DNA from: Caenorhabditis elegans
Taxonomy: Eukaryota > Nematoda > Chromadorea > Rhabditida > Rhabditidae
Direction: 5' to 3'
Length of the DNA stretch: 64,000 nucleotides
Assembly: GCF_000002985.6 (NCBI RefSeq)
Contig: NC_003282.8
Coordinates: 12,772,001-12,836,000, forward strand
Each line of letters opens with the position of its first letter. Positions within the stretch are counted from its first letter, which is position 1. Positions 33,972-48,900 of the stretch are shown here, piece after piece. Made by a program: the position numbers and the translations under genes. The notes beneath the pieces were generated by a model. The model searched no databases and was not told the origin of the DNA. It saw only the letters and a list, made by a program, of their open reading frames with translations.

Positions 33972-36900
33972 ATGGACGACCCAAACAGGATAGTTTCCGC
34001 CTCGCGTAGGCCCAAAGCATTGATACGGTTGCTCGATTCACAACAAATTGAAGTAAAAACCCTATTTTCTTTATTAGAAACTAATTTATTCGAAATTCAG
34101 GTGGTTCTTCATTCCCGACTCTCAGTGGAGGATGTTCTTCGCTTGGTCGCCGAAAAAGTCGACCTTTCGTTTCCGGATTCGCAGTATTTTTGTTTAGGAT
34201 TTTCAGATAATTTGTGAGTTTAAGAATTTCAGTCACAAATAATCATTTTATCTTTTCAGAAACAATTTTCACTGGCTCGACGGCTCGGTAATTCTCTACG
34301 ACCTGGTCGCGTCGACTTCAAATCCAAAAGGCACATTGACCTTGTCGCATCATGTCAGGTGAGGAGCGGGAAAAGACGCAAAAAATCATTCGGAAAACAT
34401 ATGATGAATGCTTTGCAGATTCTTTGTGGACACGATTTACGAGGTTCAGTGCGCATCGACCGCCAAACTTTTCTTCTTCGACATTCATAATCAGCTAGCG
34501 AGAGTAGGTTTTTGAAAAAATGTCAGAGAATTCCATGTTTTTCGTTGTTTTAGGTACGTTTTATGTTGATTGGCATGCAAAAATTGTGTCTATCAACTTA
34601 AAATGTACTTAAAACTGCTAAAAGCGCATGTTTTTCAAATTTTCACTTGCGAACCAGAGCGAAATTGTTCTAAAAATTGATAACTCAAGATGAATCTGAG
34701 CTTTTCTCAACGGGAAGTTGTCTGAAAATATGTAAAACGATGCTTCAAAATATAAATAAAAAATTTGAAACCCAGACATTTTCGAGGGAATTCAAAAATC
34801 ATTTGGTCATTTTCGCAATTTTGAAAATAATTCATTAATTGTTTCTATCATTTAGGAAAAAAACTCAAATATTTGAATTTTGTTCACTTTCCTGTGAATA
34901 CATACCTCGATTAAAAAAAAAAGAAATTATAGGTTGAGTACCGAAATTTGAAATTTTGCCTTTTTAGGCCGAAAATCACCCAAAACGACTGAATTTCGTA
35001 ATGAGACGTTTTGAAAATTTCTCAAAATAAGTTATGGCAGTTCAAAGTTCTGGAAAAAGGCTCATTTTCAGCTAAAATCGTATTTTTACCAACTTCTCGG
35101 TATCACAGCGTTTATCACTTTTTAAATATATATTATGGTTTTTTATTAGGTGTTTATTCGTTGATTTAAATACATTTTCGGTCAGTGGGGTACAAAAATG
35201 TAACTTTTATTTGTGCCCAACTGGCCAAAAATGTTAAATCAACGAATAAATGCCTAATAAAGGATCACAATATTTATTTAAAAGTGGTAATTTAAAAAAA
35301 AAAAGTTCCAGACGACACCGAGAAGTTGGAAAAAATTTTGATTTTAGCTGAAAATATACATTTTTTCCAAAACTTTGATCCACCATAACTTTTTTCGAAA
35401 AATTTGCAAAACGTGTCAAAACGAAATTCGTTAGTTTTGGGCCATTTTGGGTATAAAAACGCAAAGTCTCAGATTTCGGTACTCCACATTTAAAGACATG
35501 CAAATTAAAAAATTAATCAACTAAAAATAAATTTCACGACACTGAAAAATTACTTTTCTTTGAGTTTTTATCCAAATTTAGGCTGCTTTTTTTTTTGGCG
35601 TCACTGTGAAAATTTATCCTAAAACAAATGTTGTTCTTCAACTTTTAACTTCCAAGAATCATTACAAACCTGACCTATTATTTCAGCACGAATTACTAGT
35701 GACCAGCGAAGACTACTTTGAACTGGTTGCAATTCTTGTATCCGTCTTCGTCCCCGATTGTCAGTAAGTGCTTTTTCTTCTTCTTTCTTCTTCCACACCG
35801 CCCGTTCCTTAGCTTTTCCTCACTGATCCGGTCTGTGTGTCCGTTTTCTGGGTCTTCTTGGGGTTCAATTTAGCAAAGAAAAGAAATTTGAATCTCCACT
35901 CGAAAGTGTGTGTATTTGTATGCGGTTTTTATATGCAATGATAAGTCAATTTCGACCCGAAATACATTTCCTCTGATATGTGTTTCATTTCGTGGCTTCT
36001 TCACTTTGACCGTGTTATTGACTATTCAAAACTGTTTTCCTTAAATATTGTGCTTCAAAATTAAAAAAATCACTCTAAAAAAATGTTTATAATTTTTAAT
36101 TTTTCTGAATTTTTAAGTGATTTTGAGATGATTTAATTATGTTTCGAATTCCCGTGCTTCCCATTTTTCGGCTAAATTCATTGCCGAGAAAACTATTAAA
36201 TCGTCGATTTTTTGGCGGCCAATTCTAGAGTTTCAGCAAGTTTCTTTTCCTGAAAATGACTGAATTTTTTGGAAAAACGTTTCTATTGAATGCGTAAGAG
36301 GAGTAATCGATTTTTTTTGCTTTCTAACTCCCAAATTTGGCCGAAAATTCCGATTTTTATCCAAAAAATGTTTGTGGCAGTTCAATATTACAAAAAAAAA
36401 TCATTAAAATTTAGCTCTAATTTGATTTTTTTAAAAGATAGTTCAAAAAGTCTTGTTTCAGGCCATTTTGAGTACAAAAAAAATTAATATGGGGCAATTT
36501 TGGGGGAAAATTCAAAAATAATTTAGCCAAATTTTTTTGCAAAATTGATTTTAAAAAAATATCACAGAAAACATTTTCGATCAAAAAGCAACAAAAAAAA
36601 TCGCATTTTCCTCTTTTCCAGACTAAAACTTGATATTTTTTGAAAAATAAAAAAGAATTTTGGTCCGAAAAAACCAAAAATCTACAAAAAAAGGCAATCC
36701 TGTAAGCAAAATCCCCCAGATTTCGTTTCCGACACTGCACATGATTAGTTTCATTTATTGGCTTCGTCGTTTTTCTCACTTTTTCCGAATTTATTTATTT
36801 CCCATGATCATGATTCCATGAAGGTCGCCCACTAACACCATCTCTTTCGTGATAATTTACAACTGTTCTTCCCCTCCTTCTAACCACCACAATCCCCCAT

Positions 36901-39900
36901 TCTTCCCATCTTCTAAATTCATTGTTTAATTCTCACAGAGAACACACAACGGCCGAAGCGATTTCTCGAATAATGCCAATGTCCCATCCACCGTATATTC
37001 TACTGAAAACCGATCAGAGTGAAGTGGAACGGAGAGTTTTTGAGAAGTTTCGATATTACAGACGACTGCCTGTAGGTACTGGAATGATAAGGTAAGTGTA
37101 TTCGGATCAGTGCTAGGACGAACAAATAATTTTGGGCCAAAAAACAAAAATTGAAATTTGCAAAAAACCAACAAAAAAAGCTTGATTTTATATTAAAAAA
37201 AAACCGCGAAAAATAAAAAAAGGTTTTTTAAATCTAAAAAAATAAATTTTTAGTCAAAATACCAAAAAAAAAAAAGTCCCAGCCCTGATTCAGATCAGGG
37301 AATAATTTGGAACAAAAAATCAAGAAGTACGTTAAGACTCACCTAGAAAAAAAAAACGTTTTTTTTTCTAAAAGTTTTGAAAATGTTTTTTTTTTAATTT
37401 TTGAAATTTCAAAACTTGAAAAACGAAGATGATTCAAAGCTCAGAAGAAAACCAGAAATTACGACGTTTTTTTTTCATTTTTTTTTCTAGCTTTTGTTAA
37501 TCTCAATCAAGGGTGTCGGTTTCGATTTTTTCAAAAATTTGCTTAAAATTTTGGCAATTGTTCTTCTTTGAGAAAAAATTTTACAAAATTAGATTTAAAA
37601 AATATTTTATGGTTAATTTTCTGAAAATTTTGTTCGATTTTTCGATTTTCCCTGAAAACTTCGAAAAAATCGAAAAATTACACCCTCAATTATCTTGACA
37701 ACAATTTTTTGATTCCACCTAAAATGTTCACTGGAAAACAATTTCTCGTTAATTTCTGGATTTGTTTTTAATTTGAAATGCTTTACCCACTTCTGATCCG
37801 GATCTTTGAAAGCAAAAGGTTTTGGACAAACAAAAGAATAGTAATGCAAAGAATTCTTGTTTTCTTTTGCGTAGTTTCTGTCTTCTACCTTTCATTCTAC
37901 AAATTAGTACAATATATTGAAAATTAGGAATTCGGTTTTCTACCGTTAATTTATCAATTTTTAAAACCTCTTCTTGTGATAATAAAATCTCTAAAACTTG
38001 ATTTTTGCAAAATTTAAGTTAAAATTTCGAAAAAAGTAAAATGCACTGCAATGTGAACAAAATTTAAAAAAAAACAAATTTTCAGTTTCATAAAGCTCGC
38101 CGAAAAGAGTGAATCGTATGGTTATCGAATGTATGAAGCTCTGAACGAAAACAATGATAAATGTATTCTATCAATTGGATATAAAGGAATTTACATTTAT
38201 CGAAGAAGTCGACATCAGAATTTGATCACACCGTACCTCGCGTATCCGTGGAGAGTTATCGACAATTTGTATTATCGGGATAAGAAATTTTCCATCGAAA
38301 TTCGGGAACCGAAAAAGTGAGTTTTTGCAAAAATTGAAAAGAAAAATATTATCTCCTTTTTAACTTTTCGATGTTTTTGAGGGAAAATCGAAAAAATTGA
38401 AAACCAAAATATCAAAAATTTCGATTTTTTGAGAATAAAATAATCGGAAAAAAAATGTTCGGAAAATTATCCATATCTAATTTTCTAATTTTTTTCTTTT
38501 CTAATTATCTAATTTTGTTTATATAGAGGAGAAAAATGAAACTTTTTTCTAAAAAAAAGAAGAAAACCGAAATGACCAAAATTTTGAGCTAGTTTTTGAA
38601 AAATCGAAAAACCGACACCCTTGTTTCTGAGACACCGTAAAAGGTTTTAAAAAGTAATGAAAAATTGCTCGAAAAATGGTTTATAAATCAAATAAAAGTC
38701 GATTTTCAATATTTTTTCTTAAAAAATGTTTTTAAAGAAATCACCTAAAATTGGGAATTTCAAAAAAAAAAGTGGAATCTCAAGTTTTTTAAAAAAAAAT
38801 TGAAAAATTGTTACTTTCTTAATAAATCCATACTATTAAAACCTTAAAACCTTAAAACCTTAAATTAATAATTAAAACTTTTCTTAATAAACTTAATAAA
38901 GTATTTTCTTCTTAGACATTCTAGTAGTGTGGATTTTGCCAAAATATTTCAAAATTGGCCAAAATTCCTAAACATCCTAAAAAAATCCGGAATGTTTAAA
39001 ATGTTTAGATTTTCAAAAAAAAAACTGTCTAAGTTCTGGCAAAATTCCATATTTTCAAAAAAAATTATTTCTAAGAATTTTAGCATAATTATTTTTTCAT
39101 TACCGAAGAGCTAAACTATTTCAGTAATTTCCTTATTTTGACTCAATCGGAAACTTCCGGCAATTCCGGCAATTGTCGGTTTTCAAAAATCCGGCAATTC
39201 CGGCAATTGCCGGTTTTCAAAATTCCGGCAATTCCGGCAGTTGCCGGTTTTGTGAATTTTCGGCAATTGCACACTGTTTTGACTGTAAATAAATAAATTT
39301 CAGAGATGTTTTAGTCATTTTACCAACATACGAGCAATTTTAAACATTTTCCTCTAAAAAAAACCTTGATTCGAATTCAAAATTTCTATTCCACTAATTT
39401 TTTCATTTTCCCACGTCTTGCGGTTTTTCAGGAACGAAAGTAGCGAGAACGTGTCAGATGATGTGATCCTGATCAATGACCGGCAGCTGTCAGAAGCATT
39501 CAGCCACCCGACTACCCAGTAAGTAGTCCCTTATTTGATTCTTCATTACCCTCTTTTCCTGCCACCTATCTTTTTGAATGTTTTGTCTAAGATGACTGTG
39601 CTGCTGCACCCATCTTTGCTCATTGTGCACACCACGCAACACAGAAGCATACAGTTGCGTCAACTTGAAAGTTTCCTTTTTTGGACACCGCCGCCTGACA
39701 TAGCGCACGTTTATTAGAGACGCAGAGTGATTGCCCAACCAATAGGTCTCTATTGAACGGGCAAAAAAATGAACTTCGTGACGTGTCACCTGGCAACCTC
39801 TTTTGAATTGACAAGCTTAATAGAGCAGTCGTCATTGTTCATGAATTCGAAAAATGATCAAAAGCGCAGCGGCTCAAATGAGATGTGACACACGGAGAGA

Positions 39901-42900
39901 GAGACATACTGGCGCGAATAAATAATTAATGAGACTGTTTGTATGGTCATTTGTGAATGAAATGGCTTGTTTCGACATGAAATACGATTCAAATTGGTCG
40001 CGGGAATTCCGCGAGTCTCTAGTTTATTCAGAAACACGAAATTTCATTTTCCTGAAAAATTTGGCGCCGCCGAAAATTTTTTTTAAAAAACTCAACAATT
40101 TTGAATTTGTTCCGCTTCAAAATGAAATCGAAGAAATTGAATATATTCAGACTAAATTTTCAGTGTTACTTTTTTAACGGGAGAGTGTTTTACAAAGTTG
40201 TATTTCAGAAAAAAAAAAAACGTTATTACCGTATAAGTGACTTTTTTCTTCTAAATTGAAGTGCAAATTTTAGAAAAAAAGAAACTTTGAAACATTTTTA
40301 ATACTTGGTATTTTACTCGAAAAATCGACGATTTTGCGATTTTCTGATATTTCCAAAAAAATTCGATTTTTCAAAAATAAACTTAAAATTATTTTATTTT
40401 TTTAGAAGAATTTTTAAGTTTTTTTCTCATCAAAATAGACAAAATTAGATTTTTTTAAAAATCATACTTTATGGTTAATTTTTAATTTTTTTTTTGATTT
40501 TTGATTATCCCTTTAAAAATCAAAAAAATCGAAAAATTACACCCTTGATTGTGACTCATGTTCTAGTTTTTTAAAAATTAATTCACACTAACCTTGTTAC
40601 CATATTCCTACTTTAAAAAAAAACTAAATAAGTTTACATAAAAATTTAAAAATTAACATTTTCCAGAGTTTCCTGTGGTCGTCGCCGTTCAAACAATCAA
40701 CAGCCGCGAGTTCTTCTATTCCCATTCACATGCCAAACTCCTCTCGTGTGCCGAACAGTTTGGATGTCAGCAATCGCCCAACATCGTTTCTTTTTGGAAC
40801 GAAAGGAACTGAAAAAGGTGAGCGGTGATCTACTTTTCTTTCTACCTTTTCTCTTCCGTCAGTCCGTTCTCTTACTCGTTTTCCAATCTCCTTTCCGTCC
40901 GGGGGGCGCCCATTTTGCGCAGAAGGCGTGACAAATTTCCATGGATGATGATGTCTTTAAGGGTGGCCAGACAGACTTTAGGTTTTTCGTTTTGAAGAGG
41001 CGAAAAAGTTGCCTATACGAATTTTTAATTGAGTTTTTCTACTTTTTTTGGAGAAAGAGTTCGGCTTTACAGCCTAAGTTGGATTGTTAATTGTGTAGAT
41101 GCTTCCGAGCGAATTTTTAGCACATTTTTTCTAAAATTAGCTAGGGTAAATCTATAAATCTATAGGTCCCCGCTCTATTTTAGGTTTTTTTTGAACTTTA
41201 ACATTGCATTTTCTTGCAGTTCACCAATTCTTCTGCTTTTTTTTTATTTTTGGCGACAGTGCACTTTTCAGACTTTTATCGTTCTTTAACTATCGCCTAG
41301 TTGAAGCATTTTTCACTACACTCCACCTTTTGAGAATCACAAATGATGAGTCATTCTTTGACAAACAATAAATTCCTCTCACATCGGTTTTTGTTTTGTT
41401 TTCTTCTTTTTCTTCATATTTGTTGTTTCTTCGTCTCCTTCTTCTGGTGATACGAATTGCGTTTGTCTTCAACAATTCCTCATCTTGTCAGTTGCTGTCA
41501 GCTTCTCAGGTGCTTTCAGCTCTAATACTTTTTACACCCCTACTTTTCAGTGAGAAGTTCTCACTATGTTTTCTCCATTTATCAACCAATTTGAGTTGCC
41601 TGGAAACATTGTCACGTGCGTGCTTATGAGAAACAGAAAAAAAGGGAGGCAAATAGCAATTTTCTCGGCTCACTTCTCGCCGGCATCTCCCACGAGTATG
41701 AGAAAAAAGAAAAAAATGAACTAACTCTCTGTGGTAACTCTGAGCAACATACACCGGCTCTTTTTCCACTTTGCTCTTCAAGAGCACCCATCACGTCATC
41801 ACTCATTTCGTCGCATCCCCCTCACTGTCACAAGAACTCATCGTTCGGTTGCCATTGGAGACTTCGTAGGTTGCTGCTGATGATGAGAGGCTCGTCTCGT
41901 TATTTTTTGCATTATTCAATTCTTCGTCGTTAGATCATTGTATTTATTATTAGCAATACAGTGTGTGTGTGTGTGTGCATGAAAACATTATGCAATCGGC
42001 TCAATCAGTTTGGCTGAACGGCGTTTGAAGTACGTGCGCGACTATGTTGCGTCGGTGAGGATTAAGAGACAAGCGGTGGTCTTAATTGGGTTGTGTCATC
42101 GTCTAATAGGATATTGTGTGAACACATTGGCTACTGTAATATGAGCATATATCTAATGAAGTGCTGCTGGTTGAGGAATTTGAAGCAAGCTGGCAGAATA
42201 ATTGTGTAGTTTCGAGATAATCTAAATCGTTGAATATTGCTACACTACAACAACTGACAGAATGAATCATTTTTTATTGAAAATCTGTGTCATTGTTCGT
42301 TTGTGTTTTTTTCGCTTTGTTTGGATGACTCATATCCAACACGCCGACTTTATCAACGTACACATTTCGATCTACTATTATTTCAATAGTTTTCTATCTC
42401 ACATTCCCATAATTTTTTGTACTTGTCTAGGCCTCTTTTCGAAATAGTTCGAACTCATCACCGAACTGCCACCGTTTCTGTATGAGCAGCAGCCTCACGG
42501 CAGTCTCTCTGCGTCTCTTCGTCTCACACGCTCTCTCGCGTTTCTATTGTGACAAACGATCGTGCGGTGGTGGTTGTGATGGTGGTTAAAAATTTGCATT
42601 TTGTATCCGTGTCCGTTCACCTCTTGGCCAACACACAGTTTTGTCTCCTGCTACAAATGTTCTGTTGAAATATGACATTGTCATCATGAAGAAGTCTTCT
42701 ATTTTTGCTCTCTCACTCGAAACAACGATTGATGAAAAATATATGACCATAGGGTCCTTGTGCTCTTTCTCTCTAGATCTCGTCATGTTGCTCTCCGGAG
42801 CACTTGTCCGTTTTACACACTTAAAATCCGGGGCACAAACTCTTTTTTTTTTGCGGTGGTGGTGGTGCTGTTGGTGCTCACCGAGATATATCACTCATTT

Positions 42901-45900
42901 TGTTCTGTGATTGACTTGCTGCTGACCACCTCAATTCGTTTGCATATGAATGCATAACAAGGAACACCAAATCCACATTGCTTTTCCACATGAACCCTGT
43001 GCGTTTTTGGTTTTTCTCAGAATACCGAAAAATCGAAAAGTTTCGTTTTTGGGTTTTCAGTTTTCCGATTTTTTAAAATTAGCTCATAAATCGAATCCAA
43101 TTTTTCAGTGTTTCAAAATTCGAAGCCTATACCAGAAAAGCAGATTCTGGAGATTTTGCCGCTTTCTCGAAAGTTCGAAAAAAAAATCTGAAAAAATGTG
43201 TCGGGTGCATCCCTTTATCCATCCCCTCAAAATTATATGTTTTCCATTTATAAACAGAAATATTTTTCAAAATTTTTCCGCACTGCCGCTTCTATTTGTT
43301 CAACAGTCTCGGACGCCTTTTTTTGGGAGAAAATGTGTGTGCCGGTGGTTGCGTGTGTGTCATCATCACAGTCAGTCAGACCTTGTAATTTCGAATTCCG
43401 TTTCTATACGGGAAAATGAATCCCTAACAAGGAAATGAGGCAATAAGATTAGTCTTTTCCTCCTTTTCTTACAGTATTCATGTTTTTCTGTAGCTGATCA
43501 TGTGGTGGTTGTAGTTCTCATTGTTTGCGATATATATAAGTTTACCTATTGTCACAGACATACATATCTTCAAAACTCACAAACTACTGTGTCTGTGTTT
43601 GTGCGTGTCTGGTTTTTGAAGTTTGATGGATGAGATTGTCCTTTTTTAGCAATTTTTTTTAGAATGTCGCTTGCAATTTCCGTGCGATTTGTTTTACACA
43701 ATCGGTTTATATTTCATTAAAAACGTTACTTTATTAGCTTTTTGCTTTGTCGAATTTTGTTCAAACATCTCCGCTATGTCAGTGAAAAATTCCAAAAATA
43801 GACGCTGCCTTTAAATTATCATATTCTCAAAAAAGTAGAGTAGAGTGATTTTTTGAACAAATTTAATTTATCTATTCTATTGATCTTCTACTCGTTTCAG
43901 TCGTTTATTATATTAAATAGCTGAAGTCGTTACAAAACTGACAAGTTGGCAAAATTTTAGGTTCTGTACCAATTTAGCACTTCATCTGGAAATTTTGAAC
44001 CACAAGTAGGGTAATTTCGACTCCGCCTTGAAAGTGCAAACTCGTTCAGCTTCCATGTGTGATTCAGGGAATCGTAAGACTCAATCACCTTCGAAACGAA
44101 TAAACTTTCAATATTATTCACAAAAGCCACAACCCTTCGTCATCCCGGGCGCCTGACCGATGATTTAAATCACTCGAAAAGTGTCGCCGCTTGGCCACTT
44201 CAACTTGTGTGTGTGTATATGTGAGAGCACATCCATAGAGCAAAAGCACACACACACACATCTATTCAACAAATGGGTAGTAGTAGTAGTTGATGATGGT
44301 TGTGGTGGCAATCAATCCGAGATTTCAAAAACTCTCTCTCTCTCCCACATGAAAACATGTCGTTTGTTTTCTGTCTCTCTTGTTCTAACCATTCTTGTGC
44401 TGAGGAAGACGATTCCTGATCGTCTCTCTCGGAAAACGATGATGCCTAGCTGTTAAGCGGATTGTCTCATTTTGCAGACCAACACAGGCAAATATACTTG
44501 AGAATCCGAATTACGGAAAGAAAAAGTTGCTTTTAACTTTCCAAAAAACCGAAGCTACCAAGTTGAACATAATTGTCAAGGTCCTTCTAATACGATAAAT
44601 CCATCACATTTGTGCGGCTGTGGCAAAAAAGGCGTGCGGTCGTTCACCACAGGTGGAATGACCTTAGAATTACGATTAAAGCGGTAGTCGAACAATGGAA
44701 CAATCAGCGAATACAAAATAGTCGTGCGATGCGGCAAAACTCGTGGATTGGAGAGGCTAATTGGCGAGATGGAACGTCGTTTTGCCCTCCGGTCGGCATC
44801 CCGATTCAATTATGAATTCTGTTGGTGCTGCAGGTTGTTATGTTTTATGAAAGTGAGGGAACGACGAGAGAGAGGGACACCTAGGCGGTTATATCCGGTG
44901 ACACGACTGTCAGATTCCTACAGGATGATGGAAAGGGCGTGTAGATGTAGAGATATACAAGGCCGTCTAACCTCCGTCCATCCATCGTCGGAAAGACTGT
45001 TTTGCTGGCTGCGTCTCCGTGAATTCACTTTTGTATTCCTTGGAAGGAAGATCAACTACTACTACTACTTGCGTGTTGTCCAGTAGAGCTTCTCTCTGCG
45101 AATCGTCACAACTTGTTGCTATTTCCTGTTCTCCTCCTCGTCTTTCTCCATTCTCTCAAACCTGAAGGTGCACAAGAAGGGCGGTAAACACTGAACTTAT
45201 TGAGAGGAGCGCAGGAGTGCGCGAAAGTGAAATTTCGAAAGGAATCTGTTGTTGGGAGCAGCGCGGGAGCAAAAAGAAGAATTTTGTGGTGCTGGTTGTT
45301 GCTGCTGCTGCTCTTCTGTTGATGCTTATTATTATTCGGTGTCGTCTTCATTGTCTTCCACAATTTGAATGCACATGGAGCAAGATGTGAACGCTGCGCT
45401 CAGGCCGGCGTATCGGCATAGGTACCTACAGGTATGTCCTGCAACATTTTGCTTTTTGCACATTTGTATCTTCGAACTCTGATTTCTCGATGTTCACATT
45501 TTTAATCCTGTTTACTTTTCAACATCAAAAAACTCGAGTTTTTTGGATCCTTTGGCTGTTTTTTTCTGGAAGAGCAAATGGTGTCAAGGTTAAGCATCAA
45601 TGTTCTGGTTGCCATTATCCTTAACTCTTGTTATAATCATCTGTTCGTGACCTCTTACCTCAGTTTATGAGCTGTTATCTTCATTATCTTCGTCATCAAT
45701 GCTCCATCCTCCTGTTCTTCACATGTCTCTTGCTCGACCGCATGTGTTGCTGCTCATTTTTCTCATCAAGTTTTCCCCCCATTCATCTCATCCCACCATT
45801 GATTTGATCGCAATTCTTTTCGTTCTCTTTTCCAATTAGTGTTTTCCCTCCTCAATTTCATTTTCATTTATCTAGATTATTCTAGAAATCAAGAAAAAAA

Positions 45901-48900
45901 GAGTGAGAAAAAGTGGTTTTTGTTTGAATTTCTGATGAGCCTGTCCGGTGGTTTTTGACGAGGAAGCACATCATTCATTCAACTACTACTACTGTCTGTC
46001 GCATTCATAAAGGATTGTTTCTCATTTCAATTCGCTCATTCATTCATTCTTCGCCTTCTTCCTAATATCAACAAATTTGCGTTTCGAAATCAGGTTCTTC
46101 CTCGGCCACATGTAAATTATCAGCTAATCGGTTCGCTGATCCGCGCGCACGCACTTTCTCACTTCATTTTTCGTCTCAATTACCCTAATTTTTCGAACGT
46201 CGTGCATTCTGTTAGGAATTTCAAACGAGTTTTTTTGGTGATTATTTATGGAAAAATCTATATTTTTTATTCAAAAATTACAGTACCCGGTCTCGAAACG
46301 ACAAGTTTTTAGTTTTTTAAATCGTCTTTCACAAATGTATTAAAATTTCTGAATAATATATCGAAAATTGTCATACGATTACTGGTTCTATTCCAAAATA
46401 TTATTCATGTTGTTGATCATCTCGGGGAAATTGAGCCCTTCCTTTACCCTTAATACTACTACTGCACCCTCTTGACTTTCTTGAATAATACGGTACACAT
46501 AGTCAAAGAGAGAGAGAGACACCACAAACTCTCCGCTAAACCCAAGTAAACATGAGGAGACCCATTTCTATATATATATTTATTCCGAATCTCCGCGAAA
46601 AGTACTATAATCGTAAAGGTGGTTCTAGTTGGAATAGTGGTCCTCTCTTCGGAATTCGTCAATTCCGGAAATGACATTAACGCTGCTCTTACTCTCTACC
46701 AAAAACGCTTCCCTTTTTGCTTTATGTATGTGCTTCTTTTTCCTTTTGTGGAGTCTTTATTTAAATTTTTTGGGATTTTGCGTTAAATTCCTCTTACTGT
46801 TTTTGCCTCTCCCATAGGAGTTTCTATATTTGTGTTTTTTCCGGATATTTATCTATCCTGAATGCTCATAACTTTACTGAAATATGCCTCTCGAAATTCA
46901 ATTTTCCTCTTGACAATCTCCCACCACTTCGCCTCCTCCTTCTCAGCAGCAGCGCCTACTTATTTTCCGATGTGTTCGTTTCTTCGGGTTTTCTCACTCG
47001 TTAAAGCCCTCTTCTTCTGTATCATCAGTTGAATCTATAAAATCGAAGATCTCGATACCTTGTGACTGTTAATACAGCTTTTGATCTCTCTGTGCTTCCA
47101 CTACGCCCCGGGAGGCGAGAGCAAAGTATATAATCGGGTCACAAGTACATTGAATATCGAATTACCAAAAGTGCCGAGTCATTTCATTTTCGCATCCCGT
47201 TTCACGGCGGTGAAGATCGAAAACAATGAGTAAAACGGAATCACTGGATTTTTGAATTTTCAAGTATTTCTTGCATTAAGACTACTATCGGTATTACGGT
47301 AGGTTTACTTCTTCCATATTCTAATATCCGATTCTATCGAATTCATATAGCTTTATATGCTATAGAATTTCAGAAACTTCCATCAATCTTCAATGATAGA
47401 TGTCATATCAGAAACCATTCATAGATTACGATCTACCGTTCCTCCTCTTCCTCACTATCCTCCAAGCGTCTCGTTCCATTGAATACACGAGAATATACAC
47501 ATTTTGACCATCTTCCACACTTTTTTCCTCTTCCAGCTCAATCTTTGGCCCACTCATTTCATTTTGAAACCCGTTTCGCCTTTTTTTCGTGGGGAGCACA
47601 CACACACAAGCAGTTACTTTGTGTTTTCTCATCCTCTCTTTGCCGTCGGCATTCCCTTAAAAAAGGAGACGCTCCTCCATGGCAGTTAGTGTCCACACTG
47701 CGAGTTTCGTGGCTCCCATGGGAAGCGAGTAGAAGTAGTACAGAGAGTGCTCTAGTGACGACGTCGTTGTCGTCAACACCGTTTTGTAGAATGGGAGGGA
47801 ATCGGTATTTTGGAATGTGCTTTTGTTGAAAAGCTCGCAGTTTTTAGGTCCAAAACAAAGGCATCACGTTTTGAAATGAACGTTCTAGAAGCTAGATGTC
47901 TTAGATGTTTGTCTGAAATACCCTTTTTCGTGAGCTTCCAGAGCATTTTTTTAAAAGTTTTTGGCTGAAATGCTCATGAAATCCGGAGTACACGAGCTTT
48001 TCGTAAATCGACACATGGCCCCAGAAACTTTTTATTTCGATTTATCTTGAAGTAAAGACTACAAATTTAATCTACTTTTTGATATGAAAATAAAATTTGA
48101 TTACATTCACCCCAAACCTCCTAGCCAATTTTCCCAAGCAATAAATTGTTTTCTTGAGGTTTATACGTGCTTGTTTTATTTGAGTAATCATACTTTTTTT
48201 CCCCTACAAAACTATCTTCTCTGCTCCACCACAATACGAAATTTTCAAAATGACCGCGTATTCGCCATCCGATCCCGGCTGGCTCTTTGTCTTTTGCTTT
48301 ATATCATTTTCTCGAGAAACCGCATATATATTTTATTGTCACGCTCTTCACCACGGGGGAATGCAATATGGCTCTTGCGTTCGCCCGTTTTATCTTCATC
48401 TGTCGCGTGGTCGTGGTGGTCCCGTCGCGGACTAGTATCAAATGACTATGAGCCTTTGTGGCATCCCGACGATTTGAGAAGAGAGAGTTTACGATCCGAG
48501 AGTTTGAGCATAATATGGTCGATATATTCAAATTCCAGATCAAACTCCAGAATCAATTAATTTAGTACGTTGTGTGTCTTCAATCACGCAATCAGTTTCT
48601 CATTATTATTATATTCTTGTTTATGCTAATTATATGTTGTGAACGAGAGCCTGATTGCGTGTGAAAACGCTTCTCCTCGTCTCGACTTGATCCCATATTA
48701 GCCCTCATTTGACCTATTGAGCCAATCATCTGAGATACTCGATTCTTCGTCATACGCAACTAAGAGATCTTTGGGAACAACAGTCATATTCTAGTTATCG
48801 TAATATCGCGAAATTTTGACATATCAGTTTGATCTACCTAATGTTTTCTGATACATCATAATTTTCTCTGTGAACATTAGAATTTCAAATTTCAAAAAAT

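Noticed and set aside
44724..45086. 120-codon plus-strand frame in the long intron
   Set aside because: Begins at GTG, ends in a run of Tyr codons from a simple repeat, and has no splice partner. It may be 5' UTR or promoter of the short FERM-less isoform.
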